The notes below the pieces were generated by a model, which searched no databases, was not told the DNA's origin, and saw only the letters and a program-made list of their open reading frames with translations. From Hemerocallis citrina (Eukaryota; Streptophyta; Magnoliopsida; Asparagales; Asphodelaceae), in the NCBI GenBank assembly GCA_017893485.1, contig CM030358.1, forward strand, positions 250,014,256 through 250,078,255: a stretch of 64,000 nucleotides of DNA, read 5' to 3'. Of this stretch, positions 38,790 to 49,427 are shown piece after piece; the first letter of the stretch is position 1, and each line of letters begins with the position of its first letter. The position numbers were made by a program, and so were the translations under genes.

Positions 38790-39472
38790 ATGGAATAAAA
38801 GCAAAGGTTTTGTTTTATGTTGGGTCTTCGCATACATTTGTGTCGCCCAAGTTTGCAAAAGTGTTAGGTGTGGAACCTAAGGTATTTCCAGGCAGGGTCT
38901 TGTCGGTAACAATGCCGTCAGGAGAGTAGTTGATTGACGATCGATATTACGTAGGTTGTAATATCGAGATCAGGGGAAGACTTTTGGGAATCGATCTCAT
39001 TGAGTTCGGAGTTCTGGGAGTCGACGTGATCGTGGGCATAGATTGGATGACGATCTACGTTGCCACTATCAAGTGTAAGAGTAAAGAAGTGGTGGTGAAG
39101 GCACTGGGAGAACCTACATAGACTTTCCAGGGAGAAAGGATTGCATGAATGTGGTAGCAGCCATGTCTAAGGTGAAGATTCCAGACGAAGTCAGGGCGAT
39201 TCCCATAGTCTGAGATTTTCGAACTATATTCCTGGATGCGCTACCGGGGTTACCACCGCAGCATGATGTTGAGTTTTGCATCAATGTTCAACCAGGCAGT
39301 GCTTCGATATCTAAGTCTGCCTACAGGATGGCACCAGTGGCGCGAGACGAGGTGAAGAAGAAGGTTGAGGAATTGTTGCATAAAGGGTTTATCAAATCGA
39401 GTGCTTCGCTATGGGGTGCACCGAAATTGCTAGTGAAGAAAAAGGATGGGTCAATGAGGATGTGTCCAGACT
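38790..39472 (+). pseudogene. Element 3 protease with mutated active site, and start of RT
   Basis: The frame reads KVLFYVGSSHTFVSPKFAKV, where the catalytic triplet expected as DTG (as in element 2) is YVG, so the protease nucleophile is gone. There is a stop at 38927-38929. The frame then continues through LLGIDLIEFGVLGVDVIVGI, and after another stop (39119-39121) and frame changes into MAPVARDEVKKKVEELLHKG and [15 protein letters not shown], the RT entry, which runs into the gap. Confidence 0.88.
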
Positions 39473-39972
39473 NNNNNNNNNNNNNNNNNNNNNNNNNNNN
39501 NNNNNNNNNNNNNNNNNNNNNNNNNNNNNNNNNNNNNNNNNNNNNNNNNNNNNNNNNNNNNNNNNNNNNNNNNNNNNNNNNNNNNNNNNNNNNNNNNNNN
39601 NNNNNNNNNNNNNNNNNNNNNNNNNNNNNNNNNNNNNNNNNNNNNNNNNNNNNNNNNNNNNNNNNNNNNNNNNNNNNNNNNNNNNNNNNNNNNNNNNNNN
39701 NNNNNNNNNNNNNNNNNNNNNNNNNNNNNNNNNNNNNNNNNNNNNNNNNNNNNNNNNNNNNNNNNNNNNNNNNNNNNNNNNNNNNNNNNNNNNNNNNNNN
39801 NNNNNNNNNNNNNNNNNNNNNNNNNNNNNNNNNNNNNNNNNNNNNNNNNNNNNNNNNNNNNNNNNNNNNNNNNNNNNNNNNNNNNNNNNNNNNNNNNNNN
39901 NNNNNNNNNNNNNNNNNNNNNNNNNNNNNNNNNNNNNNNNNNNNNNNNNNNNNNNNNNNNNNNNNNNNNNNN
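39473..39972. other. Assembly gap of exactly 500 N
   Basis: A run of 500 N, the usual placeholder for a gap of unknown size. On its left is gypsy RT; on its right is Helitron-like sequence with no sign of the rest of element 3. Confidence 0.98.
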
Positions 39973-40007
39973 AGCAATATTGCGCAAACATATATAATAT
40001 AATATAA

Positions 40008-40323
40008 TTATACTATTTTTTAAGCTAATAGGTCTACCTCCTCTTTCCTTTCTCCATTTTGAAACGAAGAAAGGGGAGAAAAAGTAGCAAATCACACTTA
40101 CCTTAACACGTGCATACCACACTTTTTTATTTAACAAAATAAACTACAAAAACAAATACAAAAACAAAAAAAAAAATCCCTTCCTCTCCCAACTCCTATG
40201 TTATTAGAGATTTTTTTCAAAAATAGTTTTGTTACTCTCACTTTTTAGAAATTTATGTACAATATATTGCACTGGGTTATATTGAAAAATTATGTGCAAT
40301 ATATTGCACTGGGGTTATACTAG
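40008..40323 (+). mobile_element. Small Helitron-like element H1
   Basis: The 5' region (TTATACTATTTTTTAAGC...) is shared with two further copies at 40324 and 41248. The 3' end has the expected pattern: a hairpin GTGCAATATATTGCAC followed by ~10 bases and CTAG at 40320-40323, next to T. Helitrons are rolling-circle transposons that insert between A and T. No coding sequence. The exact 5' end is uncertain because the usual TC is not clear. Confidence 0.55.
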
Positions 40324-40575
40324 TTATACTTTATCTTAAGCTAATAGGCCTACCCCTCTCTCCTTTCTCCATTTTGAAATGGAGAAAGAAAAGCAAAAGT
40401 AGGAAATCACACCTACCTTAACACGTGGAGAAAGGAGAGCAAAAGTGGTAGTTAACACGTGCAGCCCACATCAAATACCAAAACAGAATTAATTTTAAGA
40501 ACACAAATAACAAACTTTTTTCTACCAAATCTCTCACAAACCCACAAACCTTAACCTGTGCATAAAAAACTAGAA

Positions 40576-40897
40576 ATGGCTGCCTCTGCCTTCCGATCCG
40601 CTCTCCGGTCATCCTCCCTCCGCTCCACCGCTACCAAAATCGCCTCCAAGCCCCCCCACCGTCCCCTCCCGCTCCTTCTCCCTCCCTAAACCCATCACCG
40701 CTCCTCGCATCCTCAGGTTCGTTAAACCCAATCTAGGGTTTCTTGGTTTAACCGAATCTAGGCTTTCTTAAATGTTTTTTTATTTGTTTAATTTTTAGGT
40801 CTCCACTTGAACTGAGCTTCTGCGTCGAATCACTGCAGCCGAGGCACAGCGTGACCGCGTCGCCGCTGATGACCTCCATGCTCGTCATCAACCGAAG
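40576..40897 (+). pseudogene. Captured gene fragment: NFD6-like small mitochondrial protein, two exons
   Basis: The ATG at 40576 opens MAASAFRSALRSSSLRSTAT, an Arg/Ser/Ala-rich mitochondrial-type presequence. Exon 1 ends at 40716 (CTCAG|GTTCG), the intron is 40717-40798 (ends TTTTTAG) and exon 2 is 40799-40897, followed by a donor GTAATT. Exon 2 reads [18 protein letters not shown] and [15 protein letters not shown], resembling the conserved part of plant NUCLEAR FUSION DEFECTIVE 6-like proteins. A run of seven C at 40651-40657 puts exon 1 out of frame; with six C the frame would join exon 2 correctly. Later exons were not found. It lies inside Helitron-like ends, so capture by H2 is the likely origin. 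The name rests on remembered motif similarity. Confidence 0.6.
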
Positions 40898-41247
40898 GTA
40901 ATTATTTCATTTGGTGCTTTGAGATTCGGTTAAATGCTTTCGCTGTTTGAGAAGTGTGTGCTGTGAACTGAATTTGATTTGGTTATGATTGTTGATTGAT
41001 GGAACGTGTTGGTCTGTGTGCTTTAGAGTATAGTAATTGTTTATTTGATGATGATTAGGTGGAATGAATTTTGTTTAGGAAATTGGATTGCTTTGGATTT
41101 GGATGAGTGTCGTAATGATGATTGAAAATATTGTTCTTTAGTGTTTTAAGAGTATGATGAGAAGATGACTGTTGGGTTATTCGTAGATTTTTGAAGTTGT
41201 GACGAAGGGCAATGTGAAAGGATACACTTTTGAGTTTGGTTATTATA

Positions 41248-41350
41248 TTATACTATATATTAAGCAAATAGACCTACCCCCTCTCTCCTTTCTCTATTTT
41301 GAAATAGAGAAAGGAGAGCCAAAGTAGGGACTAACCCGTGCAAACCCCGT
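41248..41350 (+). repeat. Third Helitron-like 5' end with palindrome
   Basis: TATACTATATATTAAGCAAATAGACCTACCCC is followed by a perfect 17-bp inverted repeat (41283-41299 with 41302-41318, 2-base loop). The same block, less perfect, follows the starts of H1 and H2. The 3' end at 43594 may belong to this copy rather than to H2. Confidence 0.6.
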
Positions 41351-43865
41351 ATTTTCAATATACAGTAAAAAAAAAACCCTCATCTTCTATCTTCTCATTC
41401 TACTTTCAAAATCTCTCATCTTCTCATCCGGCAGGCACCTTCTCTGCCGACATTGCCGCCGCCATCGCCGCTACCTCTCCCCTCCCACGCCAAAGCTCTA
41501 TCCCCCATCTCAATTAAACCCAATAAAAACAACCCAAACCATACTATCCCGCCCTCCAGGGAAAATAGAAAAAAGGAGATTTTCAGAGAGAGAGACAGCA
41601 AGCACCTCAAGCCCTTCTCGGTCTCCTCGATCCATGTTCCACCTCGACACCAGCCACCCTTGCTTCATCGATATTCAAACACCTCTTGGATATATGTTTC
41701 AGACTGAAAGGGAGGAAGGAGACATCAACTATTTGAAGTCCCTTGGCATTGTCCAGAAGATCTATTGAAGATAGTCAAGTAAAATACACTCACTTGAAAC
41801 CCTCAGTCTTCTGTTCCAGATTATCTAAACCTGGAATTAATGCTATGATGCTAATTATGTGTTTGTTAATGCAGCCCTATATGAAGAAGAAGTTGGATAA
41901 ATATTTTGTCTTGAATGAGAGTAATGGAGTCATTAGTAATCTGAAGTCTGTCAGCATTGTGGAGAAGATCCATTCCTGTATAGTAGGTACATATACTGAC
42001 TCGATACCCTAATTTTTTGATCCAGTTTATTTTATTAAACTTGAAATGTAAAAACTACTAACGATGTCGACATTGCCACGCTCTTCAAAATAAATTTATT
42101 GATTTGTCATGATAATTATAAGAAGGTTCACTTCTATAAACACTCCAACATTTAAAGGAAAAAGGCAATGATGGATATAATGGTAGCTTCTTTAAAGCCA
42201 CTTCAACATAATTCTTTAGGAGGTTTGGTGCTTGATGTCGATGAGTCTTATTGTTATCCACTAGGTCTAGGTTCACACCTCGAGAAAAAATACCCAAGTG
42301 CATAGCCGAAGTTTCTTTTCTAGCTGTAATTCATTTATCATGTGTGTATGCTATATCTATTGATTAAAGTAAAAGATAAGAGGCAGAATATCTAGGATTA
42401 AGAAGAAAAACTGAATAGTGAATGCTTCCTAGGTTATTCTAGCTGTACTAGCAGAAAAAAAGGTCTCCTGGAGTTAAATGCATATAGGAAGGACTATTGT
42501 CTACTTCAAAGATTTTGGAATTAGATTATGTAGATGGTTTACTTTTAATCCCTCTTCTCCCACTCTACAATTATTCATATCTATGAATTTGGATATGAAT
42601 AATTGTAGAGTTTCATTGTTACTATTATTAAGTTATAAGATTTAACAAAATGTTTTTACATTCAGATTCTTTAGGTTGCAAGTTCGAGCTGTGAATTTCC
42701 TTCGGTTGTTCCTTATAGTTGTAAATTCTCTTGCTATCTTCTTCATGATCATTGTCACGTTTGTGTTGTAACTATTTTGATTTAAGTCATCAAATTATTC
42801 TCTTTTTAAACTTCTGTTCTATAATCTGAAAACTTTATTTTGTAGGTGTTAAGAAATATACTTTAATGGTTTGTGGTTGATTGAGATGATGCACCAAATC
42901 AAAATTCGACGATTAATTTAAATTTTAAGTTTTAACATGCTGGAAGCAGGTTTCTTATGCAGTGTTTTTGTAGTCTATCATGTTTGTTAGGTTTACCGTA
43001 CAGTAAACCTAACATTCTTTTCTTGAGAGATCGTTGTCATAACTTCACAATAACGTACTTCAAATTTCTCTATTTGATGAGGCAAAGGCTATAAATTTTG
43101 GGGTTGTGTTTCATTGCAAGTAGAATTGCGCTTTCACTCTGGTTGCAGCTTAGACATAGTTGGAAAAATTGCAAGTTGGAAGTTTCTTCCCTTAAATTGC
43201 AATTAAAGAGTAAAGGGATGCTTGCTATAAACAATAGTTGGTTAGAAAATTAATTTTGCATTTTAACTGTTTGGATTTGACTCGTTTATCATCATGGATA
43301 ATTTATTTAAGCCATTCATTGGATATATAATTGAGATTTAAGTATTTGGTCATTTTGAAGATTTTTGTGATTGAGTTCGGAGATGTCGTATTGTCATCAA
43401 ATGCTTCAATTTGAAGATTGTATTTTCTGCAAGATCTTTACTACATAATTGTTGAATGTTGATATACTGGATTATAATTATGTAGGAAAAAAGTTGTATG
43501 TATGGGTAGGTTCGGCCGAATTTTTTATTTAATGTTATTGATGTTTTAATATATTTTTAATAAAGTCTGTGCAATTTACACAGGGCAAGACTAGTATAAT
43601 ATAATATATATTATAATCCATGCAATATTGCATATAATTTTTTTTTCAAAATAAGAAAATAATAAAAAAAAATTTGAAAAATTCATCTAATAATATCTCT
43701 AAAATAGTGCACGATTTTTAAGGTTTGAATAAGGGATATTATTCTAATTCAAAATTTGGACGGAGAAAGAGTGGGATGGTTGTCTCGTACTTTGGCTCTG
43801 GTTTTTTTATTTTTATTTTAAATGAGAAAAATTCTTGAACCAAAAGTAGTTTAGCATAATGAGTA

Positions 43866-44035
43866 ATGCTTTAGCCACTACCAATTTCACTATCATTTTC
43901 TTCACTATCTTGGGTGGCATACTCCTATTGGAGAGTTCCCCCACCTACTCTATCTTCCTTTACCTATTGGAGTGTGCCACCTAAGGTAGTGAAGTGAAAT
44001 GTAGTGAAATTGGTAGTGGATGTAGCTATAATATA
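43866..44035. mobile_element. Foldback MITE (~170 bp)
   Basis: Nearly the whole element is an inverted repeat. GCTTTAGCCACTACCAATTTCAC on the left pairs with GTGAAATTGGTAGTGGATGTAGC on the right, and inner arms GGTGGCATACTCCTATTGG / CCTATTGGAGTGTGCCACC also pair. No coding capacity. The TSD is short and AT-rich and cannot be fixed with certainty. Confidence 0.8.
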
Positions 44036-44122
44036 TTTTATAAATGCATTGAATACATGAATCTTGCTTATTACTCCCCTACAAATATTATATTATATAT
44101 ATATTACTTCCTGAAATTGTTT

Positions 44123-44329
44123 TTTTTTTAAGGAAAAGGTGGAATAACGCCACCTTGTTTCATTTATAAGAGGTTAACAAAACAAACCCGGTGTACCGGG
44201 AGAATAGAAAAGTACAGTGCAGGAAAATAAAATATAATCCCCCAACAAAACCCTGAGGAGTGGGTCTATTCATCCGAACATCATATATCCAAAGGAACAG
44301 ATCAGTACAAAAGAACCAAGTAGCGGAGG
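44123..44329 (-). mobile_element. 5'-truncated LINE (or SINE) tail with 14-bp TSD
   Basis: A 207-bp insert is flanked by the perfect 14-bp duplication TCCTGAAATTGTTT (44109-44122 and 44330-44343). The left end has a T run continuing the target, so on the minus strand it ends in poly-A. That is the signature of target-primed reverse transcription. The minus strand contains TTCTCCCGGTACACCGGGTT near the 3' end, a small palindrome. No ORF remains. Confidence 0.85.
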
Positions 44330-44343
44330 TCCTGAAATTGTTT

Positions 44344-45134
44344 GCATCATGTAAGTATATGACATAAGCGGTCTGCCTATTTTTTTTTTTTTTATAAAAA
44401 AAAGGTAGAGTTTCTCTAGTTTCCAGTATTCAGTCGTAGTTGTCAATATGGAGCTCACCCCAAGTAAGAATTGATCCATGATCACTCATTGTACTACATG
44501 TGCTTAGTATTAATCTCGTATAATGTTAATAAAACTATAATTAATTCTGAAATATGAATCTAAAAATGAATATTAATTCTCATCGTAATACTACTTCATC
44601 TCTGAAACTCATTAATAAGAAAAAAGATAAGATACGAAGAATCTAGCTAAGAAGAGATGGGCGAGGGTTGGTGGTTTAAGAGAAGTGATGAAAGAGAAAA
44701 GAAACTATTATGGAAGGAGAAAATGAGGTAGATGAATTCATGGATTTTGTTGGATATAGACTTGCATCGTGCGGAAGATGTAGGATATGTTGATAAGAAT
44801 TCTCGTGCATTGTTAAATAACCAAATATTTCTTTCCAACCTAATTAGGATGAATTTGTATTCCACATTTTCTTTCAAGACCTTTTGATGGATTTTTAATT
44901 GTCACATTGTTTTAGACAAATATGTAAATATATAAAATTTTATAAACGCACTATTTTGAAAGAAAACTCATTCAATAAAGAATGAAAAAGGGAGAGAAAA
45001 AAATCTAGTAACTACATTATTTGCACGTGGACTGAGCTTCTGATTCATGAAAAAAATAGTAAACAACAATGCACTGGTCTCATCATAGTCTCATTTCCAG
45101 AAGACTAATATACAAGAAAGGACTCCAAATTCTA
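44344..45134. other. Intergenic sequence downstream of the HSF gene
   Basis: AT-rich with one T run (about 44381-44393). Short frames only (76 codons at 44647-44877, minus) without recognisable domain. The right end should contain the 3' UTR of the HSF gene. Confidence 0.5.
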
Positions 45135-46145
45135 TTATACTCCTTCTAATGCCTCACACTCATGGTGCAATCTCTTCTTGCCATGAAGAGGGACACCGAA
45201 CAGCTTGACTGTACTAGCAGTTTCTGATGCTGGATGTAACTGATGAATATTACTTTTATCTGAAGTAACTGGAGTTACATGATTCTGAAGATAGTAGATG
45301 ATATCATTGTAGAGTTTCTTCATGTGAGTCAGCTCTGAAACTAGCAGTGAGTTGCTCCTCCTCAGCCTCTGGTTGTCCTCTGTAAGTGCTGAGATGAAAT
45401 CATCTCCATTTTGATCAATGTGAGGAAATGCAGCAGGGGAGTTGTCAACCCAGGTTGCCATTTCATCTTGTAGACTACTGTAGATGTTTTGAGGAGGTAA
45501 ATTTGTGAAGTAACAGTTTTGAGGCAGTTGAGATGATCTTCTTCTGTGGATCTCAGAGAGCAAGTGCTTCTCTTCTTTCCTGAAATACTCATTTGCAAAC
45601 TCCCACCTATCTGCAACTATCTTCCTAAATCCCTGCAAAAAAGATACATTTGTAAGATAAATGAAAATGAAGCAACCAAAATAAATTTATTTATTTATTT
45701 TTAAACACACAAAAAAACTCTAGGTAAATAATGAACTTGATCAAGAAAGAACAAATAGGACTTTGCGTTGTTCTTCTATGATCTTATTCATGGAACAGGG
45801 TGGGAATTGCGTCTTTCAACTAAAAGAAAAGATTGGATGGAAAGGAGAAGGAACAAGATTATTGGGTGTAAGTGATCGACTTACATAGGTGTTGAGTTGC
45901 CTAACAAAGCTGGAGAAGTTGTTGTGCTTGAAGTAGTTGGAGAGGATGTCCCTCGAGAACTCAGGGGGTCTCCAAACCACAAAGGTGGTGTCATCTTCAC
46001 CCCAAGAAACAATGTGGTCGGTGCTAGGGTCATCAACGAGCTGGTAGGTTTTGATCAAGAAAGGAGCAGGGACTGACCTGTTAGTGCACTCCATGGGCAC
46101 CATCATTGATTCTCTGAAACTATTGTTGTCTACCAAGAAGGCCAT
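45135..46145 (-). CDS. HSFB4: Class B heat-shock transcription factor, HSFB4-like (2 exons, 252 aa)
   Basis: Exon 1 is 45885-46145, intron 45633-45884 (GTAAGT...TTGCAG), exon 2 45135-45632. The join LNTY|GFRK falls in the DNA-binding domain, where plant HSF genes keep a conserved intron. Residues 25-118 are the winged-helix DNA-binding domain ([36 protein letters not shown], then [15 protein letters not shown]). Residues 164-206 form the HR-A/B coiled coil for oligomerisation. KLFGV at 230-234 is the class B repressor motif, followed by the basic GKKRL, a likely nuclear signal. The MAFLV start and the MVPMECTN leader are typical of HSFB4. No AHA activator motif is present, so a repressor is expected. 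HSFB4 (SCHIZORIZA in Arabidopsis) acts in root stem-cell and cortex fate. At 252 aa it is shorter than Arabidopsis HSFB4 (about 350 aa). An upstream in-frame ATG at 46196 is less likely the start. This is the only intact host gene seen. Confidence 0.93.
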
Positions 46146-46298
46146 GGTGAAACTAAGTTGAATCTTAGAAGGAATGTATATGTAGGAGGAAAGCAAGAGA
46201 AGAGAGAGTACACTCCCAGTCAGGCAGCCACTACCTAAATATGATCTCTCTCTCTCCCAAATAGGGATATGTATATGTAAGTAGAAAATACAAGAGAG

Positions 46299-46305
46299 AT
46301 ATATA
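46299..46305 (-). promoter_or_regulatory. Possible TATA box of the HSF gene
   Basis: Minus-strand TATATAT about 155 bases upstream of the ATG, followed by a CT-rich leader (GA-rich on the plus strand) around 46195-46260. No convincing heat-shock element (alternating GAA/TTC) was seen in the ~450 bp between the gene and the next MITE. Confidence 0.35.
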
Positions 46306-46603
46306 CGGGAAAATCAACAAAAACCCCGTGTGTTTCCAATTTAAATTTAAAAAAAACTCTAATATTAATTTTTACTCACTTTACCTCATCTGCATTTGAA
46401 ATTATAATTTTCAATTAAGTACCCTTTATGAAATTACCTTTTTCCCTCCTTTTATTTTGTAAACCGTTGCTGTTTTTTTCCCATTCTTCCCAAACTCTAG
46501 ATTTAACCGAAAATAAATGAGAAGGCACAACTTGAAGGGTAAATTTTCGTTTTTTTTCCCTTCTTCAGAATTTATTTTAATTCACCTCTAATTAAAACGC
46601 TAA

Positions 46604-47082
46604 GGGGGCATTTGGTACACGGATTGGATGATTCCCAAGAATGAGAGGATTCCTGAAAATGTGAGGGTGAGAATGAAAATTTTCTGAATGTTACATTATC
46701 GCGTTTGGTGTAGTACATTGCATTTCCGTGAATCCTTTATTATTGTGTTTTTTATTCTAGTATTTTGGTTATTTTATTGTTTGGTATAGAAATCTTATGT
46801 GAATCCTCAAATCCCATTATTTTACGGGGGGGGGGGGGGGGGGGGGGGGATTTTTTTTAATTCTAGTTTTTCAGGTTATTTTATTGTTTGTTATGGAAAT
46901 CTGATGAAAATCCTCAAATCCCATGATTTTTTGGGAAAATGGAAATCATTCTCAACAAAAGATTTTGATTCTCTTAAGAATCCATCGTTCCTTCCAAAAC
47001 TATGCTTACCACATACCAAATAGTGTAATCTAAGAAGAAATCTGGGATTTTTTTTGCGCATTCTCACGTACCGGATGCCCCG
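46604..47082. mobile_element. PIF/Harbinger-type MITE upstream of the HSF gene
   Basis: Terminal inverted repeats GGGGGCATTTGGTAC (46604) and GTACCGGATGCCCCG (ending 47082) are flanked by TAA on both sides (46601-46603 and 47083-47085), as expected for the Harbinger superfamily. The interior has two similar segments around 'gttattttattgttt' and a pure G run of more than 20 bases (about 46826-46849). No coding sequence. Confidence 0.82.
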
Positions 47083-47469
47083 TAATGATAAGATGGTTAT
47101 TTTATATAGGGTATTTAGCATAATATTTTTTAATTTTAACTGTGGAAAGTATAAAGTGAGCAAAAAAGAACATTAGGAGGTTTCTTGATTTTTTATCTTG
47201 TATATTATAAGTGGTCTCTCACTATGACAAAACACACAATTTTATGTGTACACAAGTGAGCTTTGTATTTGATTAAAGAGCATATTGAACTAGTGACACA
47301 GATGGGGAAAAGATGCGAAAAGACGGGGGCTTGAATTTTGTTCAAGCTTACGTATCCTTGAATCAACCAAAAAGGGAAATTCTTTATTTTGAATAACAAT
47401 TTAAGATGCAACAGAATGATCTTTAACAATCCTATATAGACTGGCTAACATACAGGAAACTCAATTACG

Positions 47470-47710
47470 TAATTTCTTTCACATCGTGTATTGGATTAGG
47501 ATTTCATGAGATTTTAAAAGGTTTTTTTGTGATAAAAAAGTCGTGTGGTATTCAATCAAGACTTTTAAATAATCTAAAAAGTCTTTTGGTATTCAATCAA
47601 GATTATCATGATTTTTTTAAAGAGTGTCTAAATCTAGTGGTATTCAGTCAAGACTTTTTATACATAAAAAGTCTTCTTGTATTCAAAAATCACTAATTTC
47701 CATAGATTGT
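47470..47710. repeat. Short dispersed-type repeat with internal copies of a 'tattcaatcaagactttt' phrase
   Basis: Four related phrases (GTATTCAATCAAGACTTTT and variants) occur at about 47550, 47590, 47640 and 47670. The AT-rich arms suggest a MITE, but its ends are not certain. Confidence 0.5.
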
Positions 47711-47834
47711 TTTGTAGAATGGATTTTGTGAAACTTTTTTGTGAGATGTATAAATACCAAATCAATCTCAAAATCCCACCCAAAACAATGAGACTATTCC
47801 CTACTCTTTCATTTCAGGTTAGATACTTCTTTCT

Positions 47835-48726
47835 CTCAAACCCTCTTTCTTTCTCTCAAATCCATCTCAAACCCTCTTTCTTTCTCTTAAACCCATCTTC
47901 TTCACTATGCTAACCTAATTCCCCCACGACCCTTCATCTCCTATGTTTTCCCGCCCAACAGAGCACCCCTGTTCATCTTCAACCTCGTCATCCCCCGACC
48001 TCTCTTCTTCCCCATTCTCCTCCGAACCCCACTCGCCCTTCGTCGCCATTGCCATTGCCTCTCCTTCCACCTCTCCCCGTCATCCAACCCGAAGCAACAC
48101 CCTCTTCCTCCACCGACTGCAACCGCCCCTGGTCGACAACCTCGTCGAACCCATCTCACTCCTCATCCGCCATTACTACCACTGCTCTTCCACCACCCCG
48201 AGCACCCCCTCGACGCATATCAATCACCTGCCCCATCGCCTTCCTCCATCACCGCTCACCACCGAACCCATCACCTTCCCCCTCCTTCCTCTGTTTCCTT
48301 CCGAAACAGAGTCCACAGCCATTACTGTGCCCTTGCTGTGTTTCCCGAGTTAGGCCATTGCCATTAATGTGCCCTTACTGTGTAAAGGTCACGTGCATCG
48401 CACGTGTTACTGTTGTTGCCTTGCTATTGTTGTTGTGGACTCTTGCACGTATTTCGCACGTGTTGGCGCCATTCCGTTATTTGCATGTGCATCGTTGCCC
48501 CAGGATCCTAATCCCGTTATTCTATTATCTCGAATTAATCTTATTAAAGGCAAGTCACTTTCCTCTTGAATTGTATATTGTGTCAAATTCAAGGTTTTTA
48601 TTGAAACTCCGCAAGTATATCATGAATTGTTTATCGTATTATTATACTGTTTATCTTCCGTTGAGTATATTGAGGGTTTACACAAGCTAAACCAAGAGGG
48701 TTTGAGAGAAAGAAAGAGGGTTTGAG
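47835..48726. repeat. 0.9-kb segment bounded by inverted repeats
   Basis: CTCAAACCCTCTTTCTTTCT plus CTCAAA at 47835-47860 is the exact reverse complement of part of 48696-48726; a second direct copy lies at 47867-47885. Between them is a very C- and S/P/T-rich open frame (47943-48353, 136 codons) without a known domain and with TE-like composition. The structure suggests a DNA transposon or a captured segment; no target duplication was established. Confidence 0.5.
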
Positions 48727-48737
48727 TGTAAAAATCT

Positions 48738-48840
48738 TGTCACGCCCCGCTTTCCAAAAATACGGAACACAAGTGCGTGACATTAGCCCAGCGAATGACT
48801 TACGTCATTCATAAGCTGTTACTGTTCAACTCAGCAATAT
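48738..48840 (+). repeat. LTR-like fragment (TCACGCCCCGC family)
   Basis: The bases from TCACGCCCCGCTTTCCAAAA through 'cattcataagctg' match the minus strand of 25560-25655 and of 36240-36320. Following sequence to about 49420 is AT-rich with short repeats ('aatcaataacaatag', 'atgttcaatgtcaat') and no gene. Confidence 0.6.
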
Positions 48841-49427
48841 AATAAGATTAATAAAACTACATATGCAATAAAAACAATCACATGAATAACAATACTTGGA
48901 ATAAAACATGAAATAACCAAATATGATAATCCAACGTCTAGAAACAAAATAACAATCTCCGGGTCAAAAGCCCAATATACAATGTTAATGAAACTCAATA
49001 CAAGATGTCCAATAAAATAACGATAAATCTAGAAAGCAATAAATCCTCAGAAAAACTATTCCCCAAGTCCTGCAGGTAACTCTCCTTGATCACCTGTGAA
49101 TACTTAAAAAGAGGAGAAAATTTGTCCTTAGAGCAAGTCATGGACAGCAAGTAGAGAAAGCAATGAACAATGAAAATACGGTATAGCAATGAATCAATAA
49201 ATCAATAGGGATCAATAACAATAGAAGATAGCAATAATGAATATCAATGGTAATAATGCGACACGGTATAATAATAAACGATATTTCAATATTCGATGTC
49301 AATACTCAATGTTCAATGTCAATATCAATAACAATGTTCAATATATGTATTGTATTTGTAATTAGGTAACTATTTCCTAGTGGATTGTGAATTTCTTAAT
49401 CGGCGCCAATTTTTAGCTCCATTTCGA

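Larger units (their letters stand above)
28001..39472 (+). mobile_element. Element 3: Ty3/gypsy chromovirus, 3' part lost at an assembly gap
   Basis: 5' LTR 28001-31161, initiator tRNA-Met PBS 31166-31177, acidic leader ORF 31364, gag 35334-38694 (split by TRIM-1 at 35467-37778), protease about 38790-39160 and the first RT codons to 39472, where the Ns begin. The gag and RT sequences are close in kind to element 2, so the same clade is likely. Unusual is the 3.7 kb of minisatellite between leader and gag. That could be native to the family or show that 28001-31580 and 35334-39472 belong to different copies. No chromodomain or 3' LTR is visible. Confidence 0.78.
40324..43594 (+). mobile_element. 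Helitron-like element H2 carrying a gene fragment
   Basis: It starts directly after the CTAG-T end of H1 with the same 5' sequence (TATACTTTATCTTAAGC, then the palindromic CTCTCCTTTCTCCATTTTGAAAT block). A matching 3' terminus is found at 43567-43594: a CTGTG...CACAG hairpin, then GGCAAGACTAG and T. Inside are the NFD6-like fragment (40576-40897), a second 5'-end copy at 41248 (nested or duplicated), and about 2.2 kb (41350-43560) in which two similar ~50-bp segments (41710-41770 and 41925-41975) are visible but no known protein. No Rep/helicase gene, so non-autonomous. Confidence 0.5.

Noticed and set aside
39321..40137. Long open frames spanning the N run
   Set aside because: They are open only because Ns contain no stops.
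47943..48353. 136-codon S/P/T-rich open frame
   Set aside because: Low-complexity, C-rich DNA with overlapping open frames in two phases and no domain; lies inside an inverted-repeat-bounded segment.
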